DNA of 64,000 nucleotides from Clostridia bacterium (GCA_017456765.1 JAFTIR010000013.1:62001-126000), one strand, 5' to 3'. Positions 43,963-55,439 are shown, counted from the first letter of the stretch. Notes: generated by a model not told the origin, from the letters alone. Numbers and translations: made by a program.

Positions 43963-44607
43963 ATGATTTACAATACTCTTTCACAATTAAAAGAGCGTCA
44001 TGCCGAAATAATATCCTCCTACAGAGAAACTTTGCCCATATACAAAAGAGGTACATTCTGGTGCTTTATAAGATGCGTACTTTTTGTGCTGTGGTGTCTT
44101 ATATGGCTGGAATCGGGAACAAGGTATCTGAATCTTGACTACGTTTATTATGACATGGGAAGCTCAAAGCTCATTTTTGTGCCGATGCTCATATCGGTTG
44201 CAGGCTTCTTTATCATAAAGCCTTACAAAATATGGACCGGCAGAACATATTTTGGAAAAATCGAGAAGATTGAAAAGCAGAGTGCCGAGCTTATAAAAAA
44301 GGACGACAAGGGCGCAAAGGTAATAATAAAGCGCATGCACATGGTAATGTATGACGGCATGAACGTTCTTACGGTCCGAAAACCGAGTGGAAGGCTTGTA
44401 AACAAAAAGGTGCCGAACCTTATAAACTTCGACAGGATTTATGACATTGATTCCTCAATTTCCGTGATAAACGGGCTTAGATTTCCTGTCCCTATGAACA
44501 AAAATGTAATTCCCGAGGGTATGTGTTTTTGCACAAAGTGCGGTTCCTTTGAATCTAAAGAAAGAACCCGTTGCAGTATGTGCTTTACTACGCTCTGGTA
44601 CAAATAA
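43963..44607 (+). CDS. Membrane protein with C-terminal zinc ribbon, function unknown
   Basis: 214 residues. Two membrane helices (about 30-50 and 70-86) are followed by a cytoplasmic basic and beta-rich region (IEKIEKQSAELIKKDDKGAK, MYDGMNVLTVRKPSGR) and a zinc ribbon at the very end, C-x2-C and C-x2-C in CTKCGS and CSMC. I do not recognise the family. AGGAGG-type site upstream; 22 bp after mnmG and 12 bp before the next gene, so clearly in the operon. Confidence 0.75.
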   Translation: MIYNTLSQLKERHAEIISSYRETLPIYKRGTFWCFIRCVLFVLWCLIWLESGTRYLNLDYVYYDMGSSKLIFVPMLISVAGFFIIKPYKIWTGRTYFGKIEKIEKQSAELIKKDDKGAKVIIKRMHMVMYDGMNVLTVRKPSGRLVNKKVPNLINFDRIYDIDSSISVINGLRFPVPMNKNVIPEGMCFCTKCGSFESKERTRCSMCFTTLWYK

Positions 44608-44619
44608 CAGGAGAAGAAT

Positions 44620-45450
44620 ATGACGGATTTCTACGCACAACTTGTGGAAAAATCGGGCTTCGACGAGGCTCTTATCCGTCACGCTCTTGACTATGCAAAA
44701 AGAATTGATATGAGCGAATTTTCTCGCCTGTTCTTCGATATGAGTGGAGTTTCTGTCGAAAAAACAGGCGTTTTATGTTTTGACGAGGCGTTTTATCCGT
44801 ATGAGTTTTATAAAAAACTAAAAACAACGGATTTACCGCTTGAAACATCCGCTCTTTACGTATATATTGCACTTCTGCCGAAATCGTTTGAAGATTTTTC
44901 TTCAAGAATTTGCGAAAAAGACATCTTCTTTGACACAGCAAAAAGGATTGCCGAGGGTGCAAAGGAATATTTTGCACACAACGGCATCTTTGGTCTTTAT
45001 GACTATCACTTTCTTGCAAATCATGTGAGAGGAAGCATTTTACGTCTTGGGGAATTTGAGTATCAATACGGGATTTTTGAGGGTAAAAGGGCAATCTTTC
45101 TGCACCTTTCCGACGGTGCGGATTTATCAAAAGAAAGCAGGCTTGTTTCGTACAGACTTGCACGTAAATATTTTGGCAACTATCCCATAATCGGCGACAG
45201 CTGGCTACTTTACACCGAAAACAAAAAAATGCTGTCCGAGGACAGCAAAATTTTGGATTTCATGAATGATTTTGATGTTGTTTCCACCTACGAGACAACA
45301 GATTACAGCGAGCTTTTTCACATATTTGGAAGAATTTCGGATTATTCTTATGAAAATTTGCCGAAAAACACATCTTTGCAAAAGGCGTATGCCGAGAGAG
45401 TAAAAAATGGGCTTCCGATAGGCTCGGGGGTTGGAGTTCTGAGGTATTGA
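44620..45450 (+). CDS. Acyltransferase-like protein (GNAT N- and C-lobe type), tentative
   Basis: 276 residues, no membrane segment. The two-part layout, a helical N-terminal third and a C-terminal region with FLHLSDGADLSKESRLVS, IGDSWLLY and DFMNDFDVVS, resembles the DUF5596/GNAT_C group of clostridial proteins labelled acyltransferase domain proteins. No catalytic residues can be assigned by eye. Last gene of the plus-strand operon; a terminator hairpin follows within five bases. Confidence 0.6.
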   Translation: MTDFYAQLVEKSGFDEALIRHALDYAKRIDMSEFSRLFFDMSGVSVEKTGVLCFDEAFYPYEFYKKLKTTDLPLETSALYVYIALLPKSFEDFSSRICEKDIFFDTAKRIAEGAKEYFAHNGIFGLYDYHFLANHVRGSILRLGEFEYQYGIFEGKRAIFLHLSDGADLSKESRLVSYRLARKYFGNYPIIGDSWLLYTENKKMLSEDSKILDFMNDFDVVSTYETTDYSELFHIFGRISDYSYENLPKNTSLQKAYAERVKNGLPIGSGVGVLRY

Positions 45451-45454
45451 AATA

Positions 45455-45487
45455 ATTCGCCCATGTCGGTGTTTGACATGGGCGAAT
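45455..45487. terminator. GGTGTTT-loop terminator hairpin after the mnmG operon
   Basis: A 13-bp perfect stem ATTCGCCCATGTC / GACATGGGCGAAT with loop GGTGTTT. The inner half and loop match the hairpin at 59592-59624, while four outer pairs differ with compensation. Confidence 0.75.
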
Positions 45488-45557
45488 CGCTTTATCCGAG
45501 AATATTAAATTTGTTTTACACCTCTGGAAAGAATGGCGTTAAAATATTTTCTCTTTG

Positions 45558-45590
45558 GTTACTTTCTCTTTTTATCAAAGAGAAAGTAAC
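45558..45590. repeat. TTACTTTCTC hairpin abutting the cyclophilin stop codon
   Basis: A 14-bp perfect stem GTTACTTTCTCTTT / AAAGAGAAAGTAAC with a 5-nt loop, touching the stop codon of the minus-strand cyclophilin gene. Confidence 0.75.
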
Positions 45591-46069
45591 TATTCTTCAA
45601 CTATTTCTACCTTTTCCATTTTCATATCAAATCTGGGTCTGTCCATTCCGTCTGTGCCTGTTGTTGCGATTTCATCGAGAACATCAAAGCCGTCGGTGAG
45701 CTTGCCGAATGCCGCATACTGACCGTCAAGGTGGGGTGCGTCCTTATGCATAATGAAGAACTGGCTTCCTGCAGAGTTGGGGTTCATAGAACGTGCCATG
45801 GAAATAACACCTCTTGTGTGCTTTAAAGTATTCTTTACTCCGTTTGCCATAAATTCTCCCTTGATTGTATGACCGGGACCGCCCATGCCTGTACCTGTGG
45901 GGTCGCCGCCCTGAATCATAAAGCCTTCAATAACTCTGTGGAAGATAAGTCCATCGTAAAAGCCTTCCTTTGCGAGCTTTACAAAGTTTTCAACTGTTAT
46001 GGGTGCTGTTTCGGGATAGAGCTCAAGGGTCATTGTGCCGCCATTTTCCATTGTGATTATTGCTTTCAT
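45590..46069 (-). CDS. Peptidyl-prolyl cis-trans isomerase, cyclophilin type
   Basis: 159 residues from the ATG at 46067-46069 (AAAGGA upstream). No signal peptide, so cytoplasmic. Cyclophilin landmarks: the catalytic FHRVIEGFMIQGGDPTGTG (about 42-60), GVISMARSMNPNSAGSQFFI and LDGQYAAFGKL. Assists folding at Xaa-Pro bonds. It lies downstream of rpoC but beyond the rpoC terminator, so it is probably expressed separately. Confidence 0.94.
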   Translation of the reverse strand: MKAIITMENGGTMTLELYPETAPITVENFVKLAKEGFYDGLIFHRVIEGFMIQGGDPTGTGMGGPGHTIKGEFMANGVKNTLKHTRGVISMARSMNPNSAGSQFFIMHKDAPHLDGQYAAFGKLTDGFDVLDEIATTGTDGMDRPRFDMKMEKVEIVEE

Positions 46070-46093
46070 TTTATATTTTCCTTTCTCATACAA

Positions 46094-46124
46094 GGTAAAA
46101 ACGGAGCCGAAGTTTCGGCTCCGT
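46094..46124 (-). terminator. Terminator of rpoBC
   Basis: An 11-bp stem ACGGAGCCGAA / TTCGGCTCCGT with a 2-nt loop, followed on the minus strand by TTTTACC, a few bases after the rpoC stop. Confidence 0.85.
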
Positions 46125-46131
46125 TATGTTT

Positions 46132-49100
46132 TTAGTCTTCGTTATTCTCGCTGTCGAGTGCCTTTTCAAGAGCAAGGAGAAGTTCGTCTACATTTGTATC
46201 CTCTTCATCGTCTTCGCCTGCATCAAAACCGTCTGCATCCTCATCTGCATCATCTGCAAACACGCCTGCTTCTGCCTTGAGAGCCTCAAGACCCATCTTG
46301 AAATCCTGATACTTATTCTCGGTTTCAGGCATATCTACCTTGAGTTCGTTGCCGTTCTCGTCAGTAACCTCGATGTTTCTGTACATCGACATACCTGTAC
46401 CTGCAGGAATAAGCTTACCGATAATAACATTTTCCTTAAGACCGATAAGGTGGTCAACCTTACCTCTGATAGCCGCTTCTGTAAGAACCTTTGTTGTTTC
46501 CTGGAAGGAAGCAGCCGACATGAAGGATTCGGTAGAAAGGGATGCCTTTGTGATACCGAAGAGTACGGGAGAGGAAACTGCTTCTGCAATACCAACCTCG
46601 CCGTCTGCAAGTCTCTTTGCGATTTCTGCATTCTTTTCTTCAAATTCAACAATGTCAACAAGTGAGCCGATAAGCATATCGGTAGAACCGGGATGCTCAA
46701 TCTTAACCTTTCTTGTCATCTGACGTGCGATAACTTCAATGTGCTTGTCATTGATTTCAACACCCTGGAGACGGTAAACTCTCTGTACTTCCATGATAAT
46801 GTAGGAATATACAGCATTAAGTCCGTTAATTCTGAGAATATCAGCAGGGCTGATGTTACCTTCTGTAAGGCTCTGACCGCGTACTACGCTGTCACCAGAC
46901 TGTACAACCATTCTTGTGCCGTAAGGAATAAGGTAAACCTTTTCTTCGCCGTCTACGCCAGTGAGTTTTACGTGTCTTGCCTTCTTATCCTCGGTAATAT
47001 CAATCTGACCGTCAAAGTCTGCAACAACACTTGTCTTCTTGGGCTTTCTCGCTTCAAAGAGTTCTTCAACTCGGGGAAGACCCTGTGTAATATCGCCGCC
47101 GGCAACACCACCGGTATGGAAGGTTCTCATTGTAAGCTGTGTACCGGGTTCACCGATAGACTGAGCCGCAATGATACCAACGGATTCACCGATGTTTACG
47201 GGGTTTCCACTCGCAAGGTCTGCACCGTAGCAGTGTACGCAGCAGCCGTGCTTTGCATGACAGTTGAGAGCAGAGCGAACGTGTACTCTTTCGATACCTG
47301 CCGCTACTATCTTTTCAACCTCATGCTCTGTGAGCATTGTGTCGTCCTTTGCAAGAACCTCTCCTGTTTCGGGATGTACAACATCGTCGATAACATATCT
47401 TCCGAGAAGTCTGTCGGAAAGGGGTTCGATAATTTCATTGTTATCCTTGATTGTTTCAACCCAGAGACCAACCTTATCGTGACAGTTTTCTTCACGAACG
47501 ATTACGTCCTGAGCAACGTCAACAAGACGTCTTGTAAGGTAACCCGAGTCAGCAGTTCTGAGCGCTGTATCGGCAAGACCCTTACGCGCACCACGCGCCG
47601 CAATGAAGTATTCGAGGATGTTAAGACCTTCTCTGAAGTTTGCCTTGATAGGAAGCTCAATAGTCTTACCTGATGTGGATGCCATAAGGCCTCGCATACC
47701 TGCAAGCTGTCTTATCTGCTTGATAGAACCTCGAGCACCCGAGTCCGCCATCATCTTGATAGAGTTGAACTCGTCAAGGTTACTCTGAAGTGCGTTTGTA
47801 ACATCCTTTGTAACGTCTTCCCAAACCTTGATAACACGTTCTCTTCTTTCTTCGTTGGAAAGAAGACCGCGCTTATACATCTTGGAGATAACGTCAACCT
47901 GCTTTTCACCCTCTGCAACGATAACCTTCTTCTGGGGAGGAACGGTCATATCGTATACCGAGATGGAGATAGAGCCGCGTGTTGAATACTTATAACCCAT
48001 GCTCTTGATTTCATCAAGAAGCTCTGCGGTTCTTGAAATACCGTGATACTTAATGCAGTTATCAACAAGCTGTCCGAGTTCGTCCTTTGTTACAACGAAG
48101 TTGATTTCAAGGTCGAGTTCGTTTTCTTCATTTCTTTCAATAAAGTGAAGGTCCTGAGGAATGGGCTGGTTGAATATAAGACGTCCGAGCGTACAGTTGA
48201 TAAGGCCCTTCTTGACAGTGCCGTCGGGTCTTGTCTTTTCCATCATTACCTTGATGGGCGAGTGAAGACCAAGCTCACCAACAGAGTAAGCCATCATTGC
48301 TTCGTCGAAGTTTCTGAATGTTCTGTAAATTTCGTTGCCGTTTTCATCAATTCTTACGTCGCCGGGCTCGCCGTGCTTAAGAAGTGTGAGGTAGTAAGCA
48401 CCGAGAACCATATCCTGCGAGGGAACAGTTACAGCCTTACCGTTAACAGGCTTCAAGAGGTTATTTGCAGAAAGCATGAGGAAGCGTGCTTCCGCCTGAG
48501 CTTCTGCAGACAGCGGTACGTGAACAGGCATCTGGTCACCGTCAAAGTCCGCGTTAAACGCAGTACATACGAGGGGATGGAGCTTGATAGCACGTCCTTC
48601 TACGAGTACAGGCTCGAATGCCTGAATTGAAAGTCTATGAAGTGTAGGTGCACGGTTGAGAAGTACGGGGTGGTCCTTGATTACGTGTTCAAGTGCATCC
48701 CAAACCTCGTTATTTACTCGTTCAACCTTCTTCTTTGCGTCCTTGATGTTGGAAGCCTTACCTGTTTCAACAAGTCTCTTCATAATGAAGGGCTTGAAGA
48801 GCTCAAGTGCCATTTCCTTAGGAAGACCGCACTGGTAAATCTTAAGGTCAGGTCCTACTACGATAACAGAACGTCCCGAGTAGTCAACACGCTTACCGAG
48901 AAGGTTCTGACGGAAACGACCCTGCTTACCGCGGAGCATTTCGGAGAGAGATTTTAAGGGTCTGTTATTAGGACCTGTAACCGCTCTTCCGCGTCTGCCG
49001 TTATCGATAAGGGCATCGACTGCTTCCTGAAGCATTCTCTTTTCGTTTCTTATGATGATTTCAGGGGCATGAAGCTCCATCATCTTCTTAAGTCTGTTGT

Positions 49101-49902
49101 TTCTGTTAATAACTCTTCTGTAAAGGTCATTAAGGTCAGATGTAGCAAATCTTCCGCCGTCGAGCTGTACCATAGGACGGATATCCGGAGGAATTACGGG
49201 AATAACGTCAAGAACCATCCATTTGGGGTCGTTGCCGGAAACACGGAATGCTTCCACAACCTCAAGACGCTTGATAATTCTTACTCTCTTCTGACCAACC
49301 GCTGTTTCAAGCTCTGCCTTAAGCTCAGAAGATAACTTCTCGCAGTCAAGTTCACCAAGGAGTTCCTTGATAGCCTCGGCACCCATACCAACACGGAAAT
49401 CGTTTCCGTAGTATTCGTATGCCTTCTGGTATTCCTGCTCTGTGAGAATCTGCATCTTCTCAAGACCGGTACCTTCACCGGGATTGAGAACGATATAGTT
49501 TGCAAAATAGAGCACCTTTTCGAGATTTCTGGGTGAAATATCGAGAAGAAGTCCCATTCTCGAAGGAATTGCTCTGAAGTACCAGATATGGGAAACAGGG
49601 CATGCAAGCTCAATGTGACCCATTCTTTCTCTTCTTACCTTGTTGGTTGTGATTTCAACATGGCACTTTTCACAAACCTTGCCCTTATAGCGCACTCTCT
49701 TATACTTGCCGCAATGACATTCCCAGTCCTTTGTCGGACCAAAGATTTTTTCGCAGAAGAGGCCGTCTCTTTCGGGCTTTAATGTTCTATAATTGATTGT
49801 TTCGGGCTTTTTAACCTCGCCGTGTGACCATGAACGGATCATGTCAGGGCTGGCAAGACCGATTTTTATCGCTTCAAATTCGTTGCGTTCATTTTGTCCC
49901 AT
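46132..49902 (-). CDS. rpoC: DNA-directed RNA polymerase subunit beta'
   Basis: 1256 residues. The zinc-binding N-terminal [19 protein letters not shown] (about 59-77), the catalytic triad motif NADFDGDQM (about 448-456), the bridge-helix/trigger-loop region ([16 protein letters not shown]) and the second zinc site ([12 protein letters not shown]) are all present. The acidic C-terminal tail (about 1210-1256, Asp/Glu-rich) is longer than usual. Forms the catalytic clamp with RpoB; 40 bp after rpoB in one operon. Confidence 0.98.
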   Translation of the reverse strand: MGQNERNEFEAIKIGLASPDMIRSWSHGEVKKPETINYRTLKPERDGLFCEKIFGPTKDWECHCGKYKRVRYKGKVCEKCHVEITTNKVRRERMGHIELACPVSHIWYFRAIPSRMGLLLDISPRNLEKVLYFANYIVLNPGEGTGLEKMQILTEQEYQKAYEYYGNDFRVGMGAEAIKELLGELDCEKLSSELKAELETAVGQKRVRIIKRLEVVEAFRVSGNDPKWMVLDVIPVIPPDIRPMVQLDGGRFATSDLNDLYRRVINRNNRLKKMMELHAPEIIIRNEKRMLQEAVDALIDNGRRGRAVTGPNNRPLKSLSEMLRGKQGRFRQNLLGKRVDYSGRSVIVVGPDLKIYQCGLPKEMALELFKPFIMKRLVETGKASNIKDAKKKVERVNNEVWDALEHVIKDHPVLLNRAPTLHRLSIQAFEPVLVEGRAIKLHPLVCTAFNADFDGDQMPVHVPLSAEAQAEARFLMLSANNLLKPVNGKAVTVPSQDMVLGAYYLTLLKHGEPGDVRIDENGNEIYRTFRNFDEAMMAYSVGELGLHSPIKVMMEKTRPDGTVKKGLINCTLGRLIFNQPIPQDLHFIERNEENELDLEINFVVTKDELGQLVDNCIKYHGISRTAELLDEIKSMGYKYSTRGSISISVYDMTVPPQKKVIVAEGEKQVDVISKMYKRGLLSNEERRERVIKVWEDVTKDVTNALQSNLDEFNSIKMMADSGARGSIKQIRQLAGMRGLMASTSGKTIELPIKANFREGLNILEYFIAARGARKGLADTALRTADSGYLTRRLVDVAQDVIVREENCHDKVGLWVETIKDNNEIIEPLSDRLLGRYVIDDVVHPETGEVLAKDDTMLTEHEVEKIVAAGIERVHVRSALNCHAKHGCCVHCYGADLASGNPVNIGESVGIIAAQSIGEPGTQLTMRTFHTGGVAGGDITQGLPRVEELFEARKPKKTSVVADFDGQIDITEDKKARHVKLTGVDGEEKVYLIPYGTRMVVQSGDSVVRGQSLTEGNISPADILRINGLNAVYSYIIMEVQRVYRLQGVEINDKHIEVIARQMTRKVKIEHPGSTDMLIGSLVDIVEFEEKNAEIAKRLADGEVGIAEAVSSPVLFGITKASLSTESFMSAASFQETTKVLTEAAIRGKVDHLIGLKENVIIGKLIPAGTGMSMYRNIEVTDENGNELKVDMPETENKYQDFKMGLEALKAEAGVFADDADEDADGFDAGEDDEEDTNVDELLLALEKALDSENNED

Positions 49903-49942
49903 TAGTTTTTCTTTCGCTCCTTTTCATTCAAAATTCCGAGCA

Positions 49943-52900
49943 TTAGAGATTGTCGGGATCGTTTTCGTTATAGAAGTCTTCGTCGCTGTCGAAATCGTCA
50001 TCGAAGGATTCGTCTTCAATTGCTTCACCGTTTTCGTCTTCCATATAGAAGCCGCCCATACCCTGTCCGTCATTTACGCTCTCACCAATATCTTCTGTGA
50101 TTACGTTTCTCATGTTTTCGATTTCTTCAGCACTTGAATCCTTGAGAACAATTTCGTTGCCCTCTTCGTCAAGCACTCTTACATCGAGTGCAAGTGACTG
50201 AAGCTCGCGTATGAGAACCTTGAAGGATTCGGGAACACCGGGAGTCGGGATGTTCTGACCCTTGATGATTGCTTCATACGCCTTAACTCTACCGATAACA
50301 TCGTCAGACTTAACGGTAAGGATTTCCTGAAGTGTATAGGCTGCGCCGTATGCTTCAAGAGCCCAAACTTCCATTTCGCCGAATCGCTGACCGCCAAACT
50401 GGGCTTTACCGCCGAGAGGCTGCTGAGTAACGAGGGAGTAAGGACCTGTGGAACGTGCGTGAATCTTATCATCAACGAGGTGATGGAGCTTGAGGTAGTA
50501 CATGATACCAACCGTTACGGGGTTATCAAAGGGCTCACCTGTACGTCCGTCATAAAGGATGCTCTTACCGTCAGGACGCATGCCTGCCTTCTCGAGACAT
50601 TCAGCAATATCCTGTTCGTTTGCACCGTCAAATACGGGAGTCATAATCTTCCAGCCGAGCTTTCTCGATGCGATACCGAGGTGAACTTCAAGCACCTGAC
50701 CGATATTCATTCGGGAAGGAACGCCCAGAGGATTAAGTACGATATCAAGAGGAGTACCGTCTTCGAGGAAGGGCATATCTTCGGGAGGAAGGATACGTGA
50801 AACGACACCCTTGTTACCGTGACGGCCCGCCATCTTATCGCCGACGGAGATTTTTCTCTTCTGTGCGATATATACTCTTACAACCTTATTTACTCCGGGA
50901 GGAAGCTCATCGAGATTCTCTCTTGAGAATTCCTTGACATCAACTACAATACCGCTTTCGCCGTGAGGAAGTCTAAGGGAAGTATCTCTTACTTCTCTTG
51001 CCTTTTCGCCGAAGATTGCTCTGAGGAGTCTTTCTTCTGCTGTAAGCTCTGTTTCACCCTTAGGTGTAACCTTACCTACAAGAATATCACCTGCGTGAAC
51101 CTCAGCACCAATGCAAACTATACCGCCTGCCGTGAGATTCTTGAGGGCATCATCACCAACATTGGGAATATCTCTTGTGATTTCTTCGGGACCGAGCTTT
51201 GTATCTCTTGCCTCATGCGAATATTCTTCGATATGAATAGATGTATAAACATCGTTTCTTACGAGTCTTTCATTAAGGAGAACAGCATCCTCGTAGTTAT
51301 AACCTTCCCAGGTCATAAATCCGATGAGTGCGTTCTTACCAAGTGAAATTTCACCGTTGCTTGTAGCAGGACCGTCTGCGATAACCTGTCCCTTTGTTAC
51401 GGTTTCACCCTTGAATACGATAGGTCTCTGGTTTACGCAGGTACCCTGGTTACTACGCTTAAACTTGATGAGGTGGTAATGTCTTCTGTTGCCATCTTCT
51501 TCGCGGATAACGATTGTATCGCCGCTTGCCTTTTCGACAACACCTGCTTCCTTTGCGCATACAACAACGCCGGAGTCAACCGCCGCCTTGTATTCCATAC
51601 CTGTACCGACAATGGGGCTTTCTGTCATCATGAGAGGCACTGCCTGCTTCTGCATGTTTGAACCCATAAGAGCTCTCGAGTTGTCGTCGTTTTCAAGGAA
51701 GGGAATACATGCTGTTGCTACAGATACAACCATCTTAGGAGAAATATCCATGAAGTCTACTCTTTCCTTTTCGACTTCTGTGATTTCTTCACGGATTCTT
51801 ACCTGTACTCTGTTATTCTTGAATGTACCGTCTTCGTTAAGGGGTTCATTTGCCTGAGCAACAACGTACTGGTCTTCAACGTCTGCTGTCATATAGATAA
51901 CTTCATCCGTAACTACGCCTGTAGCCTTGTCCACCTTGCGGTAAGGAGCTTCGATGAAGCCGAATTTGTTTATCTTTGCGTAAGTGGAAAGATAAGAGAT
52001 AAGACCGATGTTAGGTCCTTCAGGTGTTTCGATAGGACACATTCTTCCATAATGGGTGTAGTGTACGTCTCGAACTTCGAAGGAGGCTCTGTCTCTTGAC
52101 AAACCGCCGGGACCGAGAGCCGAAAGTCTTCTCTTATGTGTAAGCTCTGCAAGGGGGTTGGACTGGTCCATGAACTGGGAAAGAGGAGATGAACCGAAGA
52201 ATTCCTTGATTGCAGAAACTATAGGTCTTATGTTAATGAGATTCTGAGGAGTGAGATTTTCTGTATCCTGCATAGTCATACGCTCTTTTACGAGCTTTTC
52301 CATACGGGTAAAGCCGATTCTCATCTGGTTCTGAAGAAGCTCGCCCACAGAGCGCAGTCTTCTGTTTCCGAGATGGTCAATATCGTCAACGCTTCCGCAG
52401 TTATGGGAAAGGCAGAGCATATAGTTAACGGAAGCATAAATATCTTCACGTGTAATGTGCTTGGGGATAAGTTCGAGTCTTCTTTCATTAAATGCCGCGA
52501 TAAATTCTTCTTCATTAGAGGTTGAAGAAAGAATTTCGGAAAGGACATCGACATTAACCTTTTCTTCCACCTTGAGTGAAGAAAGGTCGTAATCCGCAGG
52601 GATTACTCCGAGCTTTGTCATATCTACCATTTTATTGGTAAATACCTTGAACTCTACCGCCTTATCGTCCTGGGTGAGAAGATATACTTCTGTTACACCT
52701 GCGTTTTCAATAGCTTCCGCGTTTTCTCTTGAGAGAAGAGTACCTTCATCAAAGAGGATTTCACCTGTAAAGGGAGCGGCTACAGGGCGCGCGAGCTTAA
52801 AGCCTGCAATTCTTCTTGAGAGAGCAAGCTTCTTATTGAACTTATAACGTCCTACTGCGGAAATATCATATCTCTTTGCATCGAAGAAAAGATTATTGAT

Positions 52901-53686
52901 AAGAGTAATCGCACTTTCAACAATGGCAGGGTCGCCGGGACGGAGCTTTCTGTAAATTTCTTTGAGAGCTTCATCCTGTGCAGATGTACCCTTCTTTACA
53001 GCTTCGCTTTCCATGAGGTCCTTTGCCATTGTAGCACCCAGCTTTTCGTCTTCACCGAACACAGCCTTGAGCTCAGCATCGGTTCCAAGACCGAGCGCGC
53101 GTAAAAATACAGTTACAGGAAGCTTCCTGTTCTTATCTATTCTTACATAGAAAATATCATTTGCGTCTGTTTCGTATTCGAGCCATGCGCCTCTGTAAGG
53201 AATTACGGTTGCAGCATGAAGACGCTTGCCGGATTTGTCGTCGCTTGCCTCGTAGTAGATACCGGGGGAACGCACAATCTGCGAAACGACTACTCGTTCC
53301 GCACCGTTTATTACAAAGGTACCCTGTTCTGTCATAAGCGGGAAATCGCCCATGAATACTTCGGATTCCTTAACCTCGCCTGTTTCCTTGTTGGAAAGTC
53401 TGACGGTTACCTTTAAATGTGCCGCATAGTTTACGTCACGTTCTTTACATTCCTCAACGGAATACTTGGGTGTCTTATCAATTTCGAAATCAACGAATTC
53501 GATAAAGAGATTACCCGTGTAGTCCACAAGGGGAGAAACGTCCTCTAACACTTCTCTCATACCCTCTGTGAGGAACCATTCATAAGATTCCTTCTGAACC
53601 TCGATTAAGTTCGGCATCTCGAGCTTTTCGTCTATTTTGGAAAAGCTGTAACGGATGTTATTACCGAGTTTGTAAGGTTTTACCAT
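49943..53686 (-). CDS. rpoB: DNA-directed RNA polymerase subunit beta
   Basis: 1247 residues. The rifampicin region ([33 protein letters not shown] when read in segments, about 500-535), the conserved [11 protein letters not shown] and the C-terminal [20 protein letters not shown] are intact; the residues around the rifampicin pocket look wild type (Gln, Asp, His, Arg and Ser in place). An acidic tail of about 60 residues follows. It has its own promoter and is not preceded by rplJL as in most bacteria. Confidence 0.98.
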   Translation of the reverse strand: MVKPYKLGNNIRYSFSKIDEKLEMPNLIEVQKESYEWFLTEGMREVLEDVSPLVDYTGNLFIEFVDFEIDKTPKYSVEECKERDVNYAAHLKVTVRLSNKETGEVKESEVFMGDFPLMTEQGTFVINGAERVVVSQIVRSPGIYYEASDDKSGKRLHAATVIPYRGAWLEYETDANDIFYVRIDKNRKLPVTVFLRALGLGTDAELKAVFGEDEKLGATMAKDLMESEAVKKGTSAQDEALKEIYRKLRPGDPAIVESAITLINNLFFDAKRYDISAVGRYKFNKKLALSRRIAGFKLARPVAAPFTGEILFDEGTLLSRENAEAIENAGVTEVYLLTQDDKAVEFKVFTNKMVDMTKLGVIPADYDLSSLKVEEKVNVDVLSEILSSTSNEEEFIAAFNERRLELIPKHITREDIYASVNYMLCLSHNCGSVDDIDHLGNRRLRSVGELLQNQMRIGFTRMEKLVKERMTMQDTENLTPQNLINIRPIVSAIKEFFGSSPLSQFMDQSNPLAELTHKRRLSALGPGGLSRDRASFEVRDVHYTHYGRMCPIETPEGPNIGLISYLSTYAKINKFGFIEAPYRKVDKATGVVTDEVIYMTADVEDQYVVAQANEPLNEDGTFKNNRVQVRIREEITEVEKERVDFMDISPKMVVSVATACIPFLENDDNSRALMGSNMQKQAVPLMMTESPIVGTGMEYKAAVDSGVVVCAKEAGVVEKASGDTIVIREEDGNRRHYHLIKFKRSNQGTCVNQRPIVFKGETVTKGQVIADGPATSNGEISLGKNALIGFMTWEGYNYEDAVLLNERLVRNDVYTSIHIEEYSHEARDTKLGPEEITRDIPNVGDDALKNLTAGGIVCIGAEVHAGDILVGKVTPKGETELTAEERLLRAIFGEKAREVRDTSLRLPHGESGIVVDVKEFSRENLDELPPGVNKVVRVYIAQKRKISVGDKMAGRHGNKGVVSRILPPEDMPFLEDGTPLDIVLNPLGVPSRMNIGQVLEVHLGIASRKLGWKIMTPVFDGANEQDIAECLEKAGMRPDGKSILYDGRTGEPFDNPVTVGIMYYLKLHHLVDDKIHARSTGPYSLVTQQPLGGKAQFGGQRFGEMEVWALEAYGAAYTLQEILTVKSDDVIGRVKAYEAIIKGQNIPTPGVPESFKVLIRELQSLALDVRVLDEEGNEIVLKDSSAEEIENMRNVITEDIGESVNDGQGMGGFYMEDENGEAIEDESFDDDFDSDEDFYNENDPDNL

Positions 53687-53796
53687 CGTATGAAATCACT
53701 CCATTTCATCTTCTCAGTCGTCATTGTTTTTTCGGGTAAAATGTGCCAAAAGGCGATTCCTCGACACACTACTACTCGATTATAATGCAGTATATA

Positions 53797-53825
53797 ACTT
53801 TATCACCTTTTTTTCGGTTTGTCAA
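53797..53825 (-). promoter_or_regulatory. Promoter of rpoBC
   Basis: Minus strand TTGACA (53820-53825), 17-bp spacer, TAAAGT (53797-53802), giving a leader of about 100 nt before rpoB. A TATAAT lies 35 bp after the -35 box but has no partner. Confidence 0.7.
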
Positions 53826-53915
53826 GCGATTTTATGAAAAAAAGATATTTGTTTACAATTTTAACTTTTTATATTAAAAAATGGAAGTGATTTACTTATT
53901 TTATATAATATTACA

Positions 53916-54276
53916 GGAATTTCGTCCTCTGCGGAGGACGAGTTTCTTTTGCTCAGCGGCAAAAGAAACCAAAAACGCTCCACTCATGTGTCGGGACTTT
54001 TGGATGTCCCGACACGAGCCGTGGCGGCTCTTTTTCTGTTGTCCTACGGAATGTACTCAAAAATCTCGCAAGCCATCATTTTTTTGATTGACTGCAAACC
54101 TTGAACGGCATCCTGCCGCAAGGCAGGTAAATTCACATGAGGTAGAGAAAAGACAACGCGGTTTTCTCTTTTCTGCGTAGATAATTTGAGCCTCCGCGGC
54201 TCTTGGAGCGGGCGGTTTGGGTTACTTTTGCCGCGTCAAAAGTGACGGAAAACGCGGCTCGCAAGCCGCGGAACTC
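53916..54276. repeat. MITE-like hairpin element, copy 9
   Basis: Left: TCGTCCTCTGCGGAGGACGA, TTTCTTTTGC / GCAAAAGAAA, CGCTCCACTCATG, TGTCGGGAC / GTCCCGACA and GAGCCGTGGCGGCTC plus T5. Middle: CCTGCCGCAAGGCAGG. Right: GAGCCTCCGCGGCTC, GGGTTACTTTTG / CAAAAGTGAC and GCGGCTCGCAAGCCGC, ending GGAACTCC 15 bp from the stop of the S1 gene. No gene. Confidence 0.85.
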
Positions 54277-54291
54277 CTAACTTCTAATTCT

Positions 54292-55218
54292 CTAAAACTC
54301 CGTGTAAACCTCCTTCTGACACTCCTCAGGGGAATATCTCCATACATCCATATGTCCCGACTCAATTCTGTACTCAATTTCTTCAGGCTGTGTAAATGTA
54401 TCAACAACATCCACTATCACGAGCTTTATTTTCATTTTTTCGGGAATAATGCTTTTTATGTACACCGCCGCCGTCTGTCCTACACTCACCCCGTCGCACC
54501 ACTCGGCAAGCCCTGCAAGATTTGGCGTCAGCTCAACAAAGATTCCGTAGCTCTCGACACTTCTGACAATCCCTGCCACCGTTTCTCCTGCCCTGAAAAT
54601 CAGTGCATTCTCCTCCCATGTTCCGAGCAACTCCTTGTGAGTAAGGGTAATTCTGCAGATTTCGGGTTCAGTACCCTTGACAACGCACTTTATTCTCTGA
54701 CCGCTCACAAATCTTTCGGACGGATGCGAAATTCTTGAAACAGATATGCAATCAACCGGCATAAGTCCTATCATTCCGCAGCCTATGTCGCAAAATACGC
54801 CGAACTGCTCCATGTGCGTTACCGCCGCCTCTATTATGTCGCCGGGATAAAGCCTGCTTACATAATTATCACAACATTCTTTCTGCGCCTGTTTTCTCGA
54901 CAAAACTATTCTGACGCCGTTTTCATCCTGCTCTATCTGCATAACTTTAAAGCAAACGCTCTTTCCGACTCTTGTAATAACCGCAATATCCTTGACAGCT
55001 TCCCCCGACGGACTGTAGACAGCCTCTTGCCTTGGAATTATTCCTTTGTATGCACCTATTTCAACATAAAGGTTGTGCTGTGAATCGCAAAGAACCGCTC
55101 TTCCCTCGAGAATCACTCCCTCGTTCTTCGCTCTTTCAAGGCCTGATATGCTTTCTGTATATTCACTGTTAAAGGCAGTGTTTAAAAGTTCTCCCTCGGG
55201 TAAATATTTGTTTGTCAT
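54292..55218 (-). CDS. S1 RNA-binding domain protein
   Basis: 308 residues with three S1-like OB folds: about 30-110 (GVILEGRAVLCDSQHNLYVE), 120-200 (GDIIEAAVTHMEQFGVFCDI) and 205-275 (GETVAGIVRSVESYGIFVEL). The middle and last copies have the classical VxxxxxFGxFV pattern. Shorter than ribosomal protein S1 and not fused to IspH, so it is a paralog-type RNA-binding protein that may aid translation of some mRNAs. GGAGG precedes the ATG. Confidence 0.85.
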   Translation of the reverse strand: MTNKYLPEGELLNTAFNSEYTESISGLERAKNEGVILEGRAVLCDSQHNLYVEIGAYKGIIPRQEAVYSPSGEAVKDIAVITRVGKSVCFKVMQIEQDENGVRIVLSRKQAQKECCDNYVSRLYPGDIIEAAVTHMEQFGVFCDIGCGMIGLMPVDCISVSRISHPSERFVSGQRIKCVVKGTEPEICRITLTHKELLGTWEENALIFRAGETVAGIVRSVESYGIFVELTPNLAGLAEWCDGVSVGQTAAVYIKSIIPEKMKIKLVIVDVVDTFTQPEEIEYRIESGHMDVWRYSPEECQKEVYTEF

Positions 55219-55410
55219 GATTTAACCTACCTCCGCCAAAATTTCTGTCATTTACTTACATTCTATTTAAATATTCATCCATTTATGCCTGATATTACCG
55301 CCTTTGCAGCTCGTTTTTTACCTTCCTCATTCTGTATTTTGTTTATATTAGACAAAAACACAGCACTTTTTTGTGCAATCCGAAAAATATTAAAATTCAA
55401 AAAATTTTGA

Positions 55411-55439
55411 TTGATTATCTTTAAGTTTGGTGGTATAAT
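55411..55439 (+). promoter_or_regulatory. Promoter of the oligopeptide-binding lipoprotein gene
   Basis: TTGATT (55411-55416), 17-bp spacer, TATAAT (55434-55439), 74 bp before the ATG. Confidence 0.75.

Noticed and set aside
46693..47673. 326-codon plus-strand open frame
   Set aside because: Antisense to rpoC, which is fully intact; Cys/Val/Asn-rich shadow composition.
1692..54276. CRISPR array
   Set aside because: The repeats are dispersed, palindromic and hundreds of bases long; no regular short direct repeats with unique spacers and no cas genes were seen.
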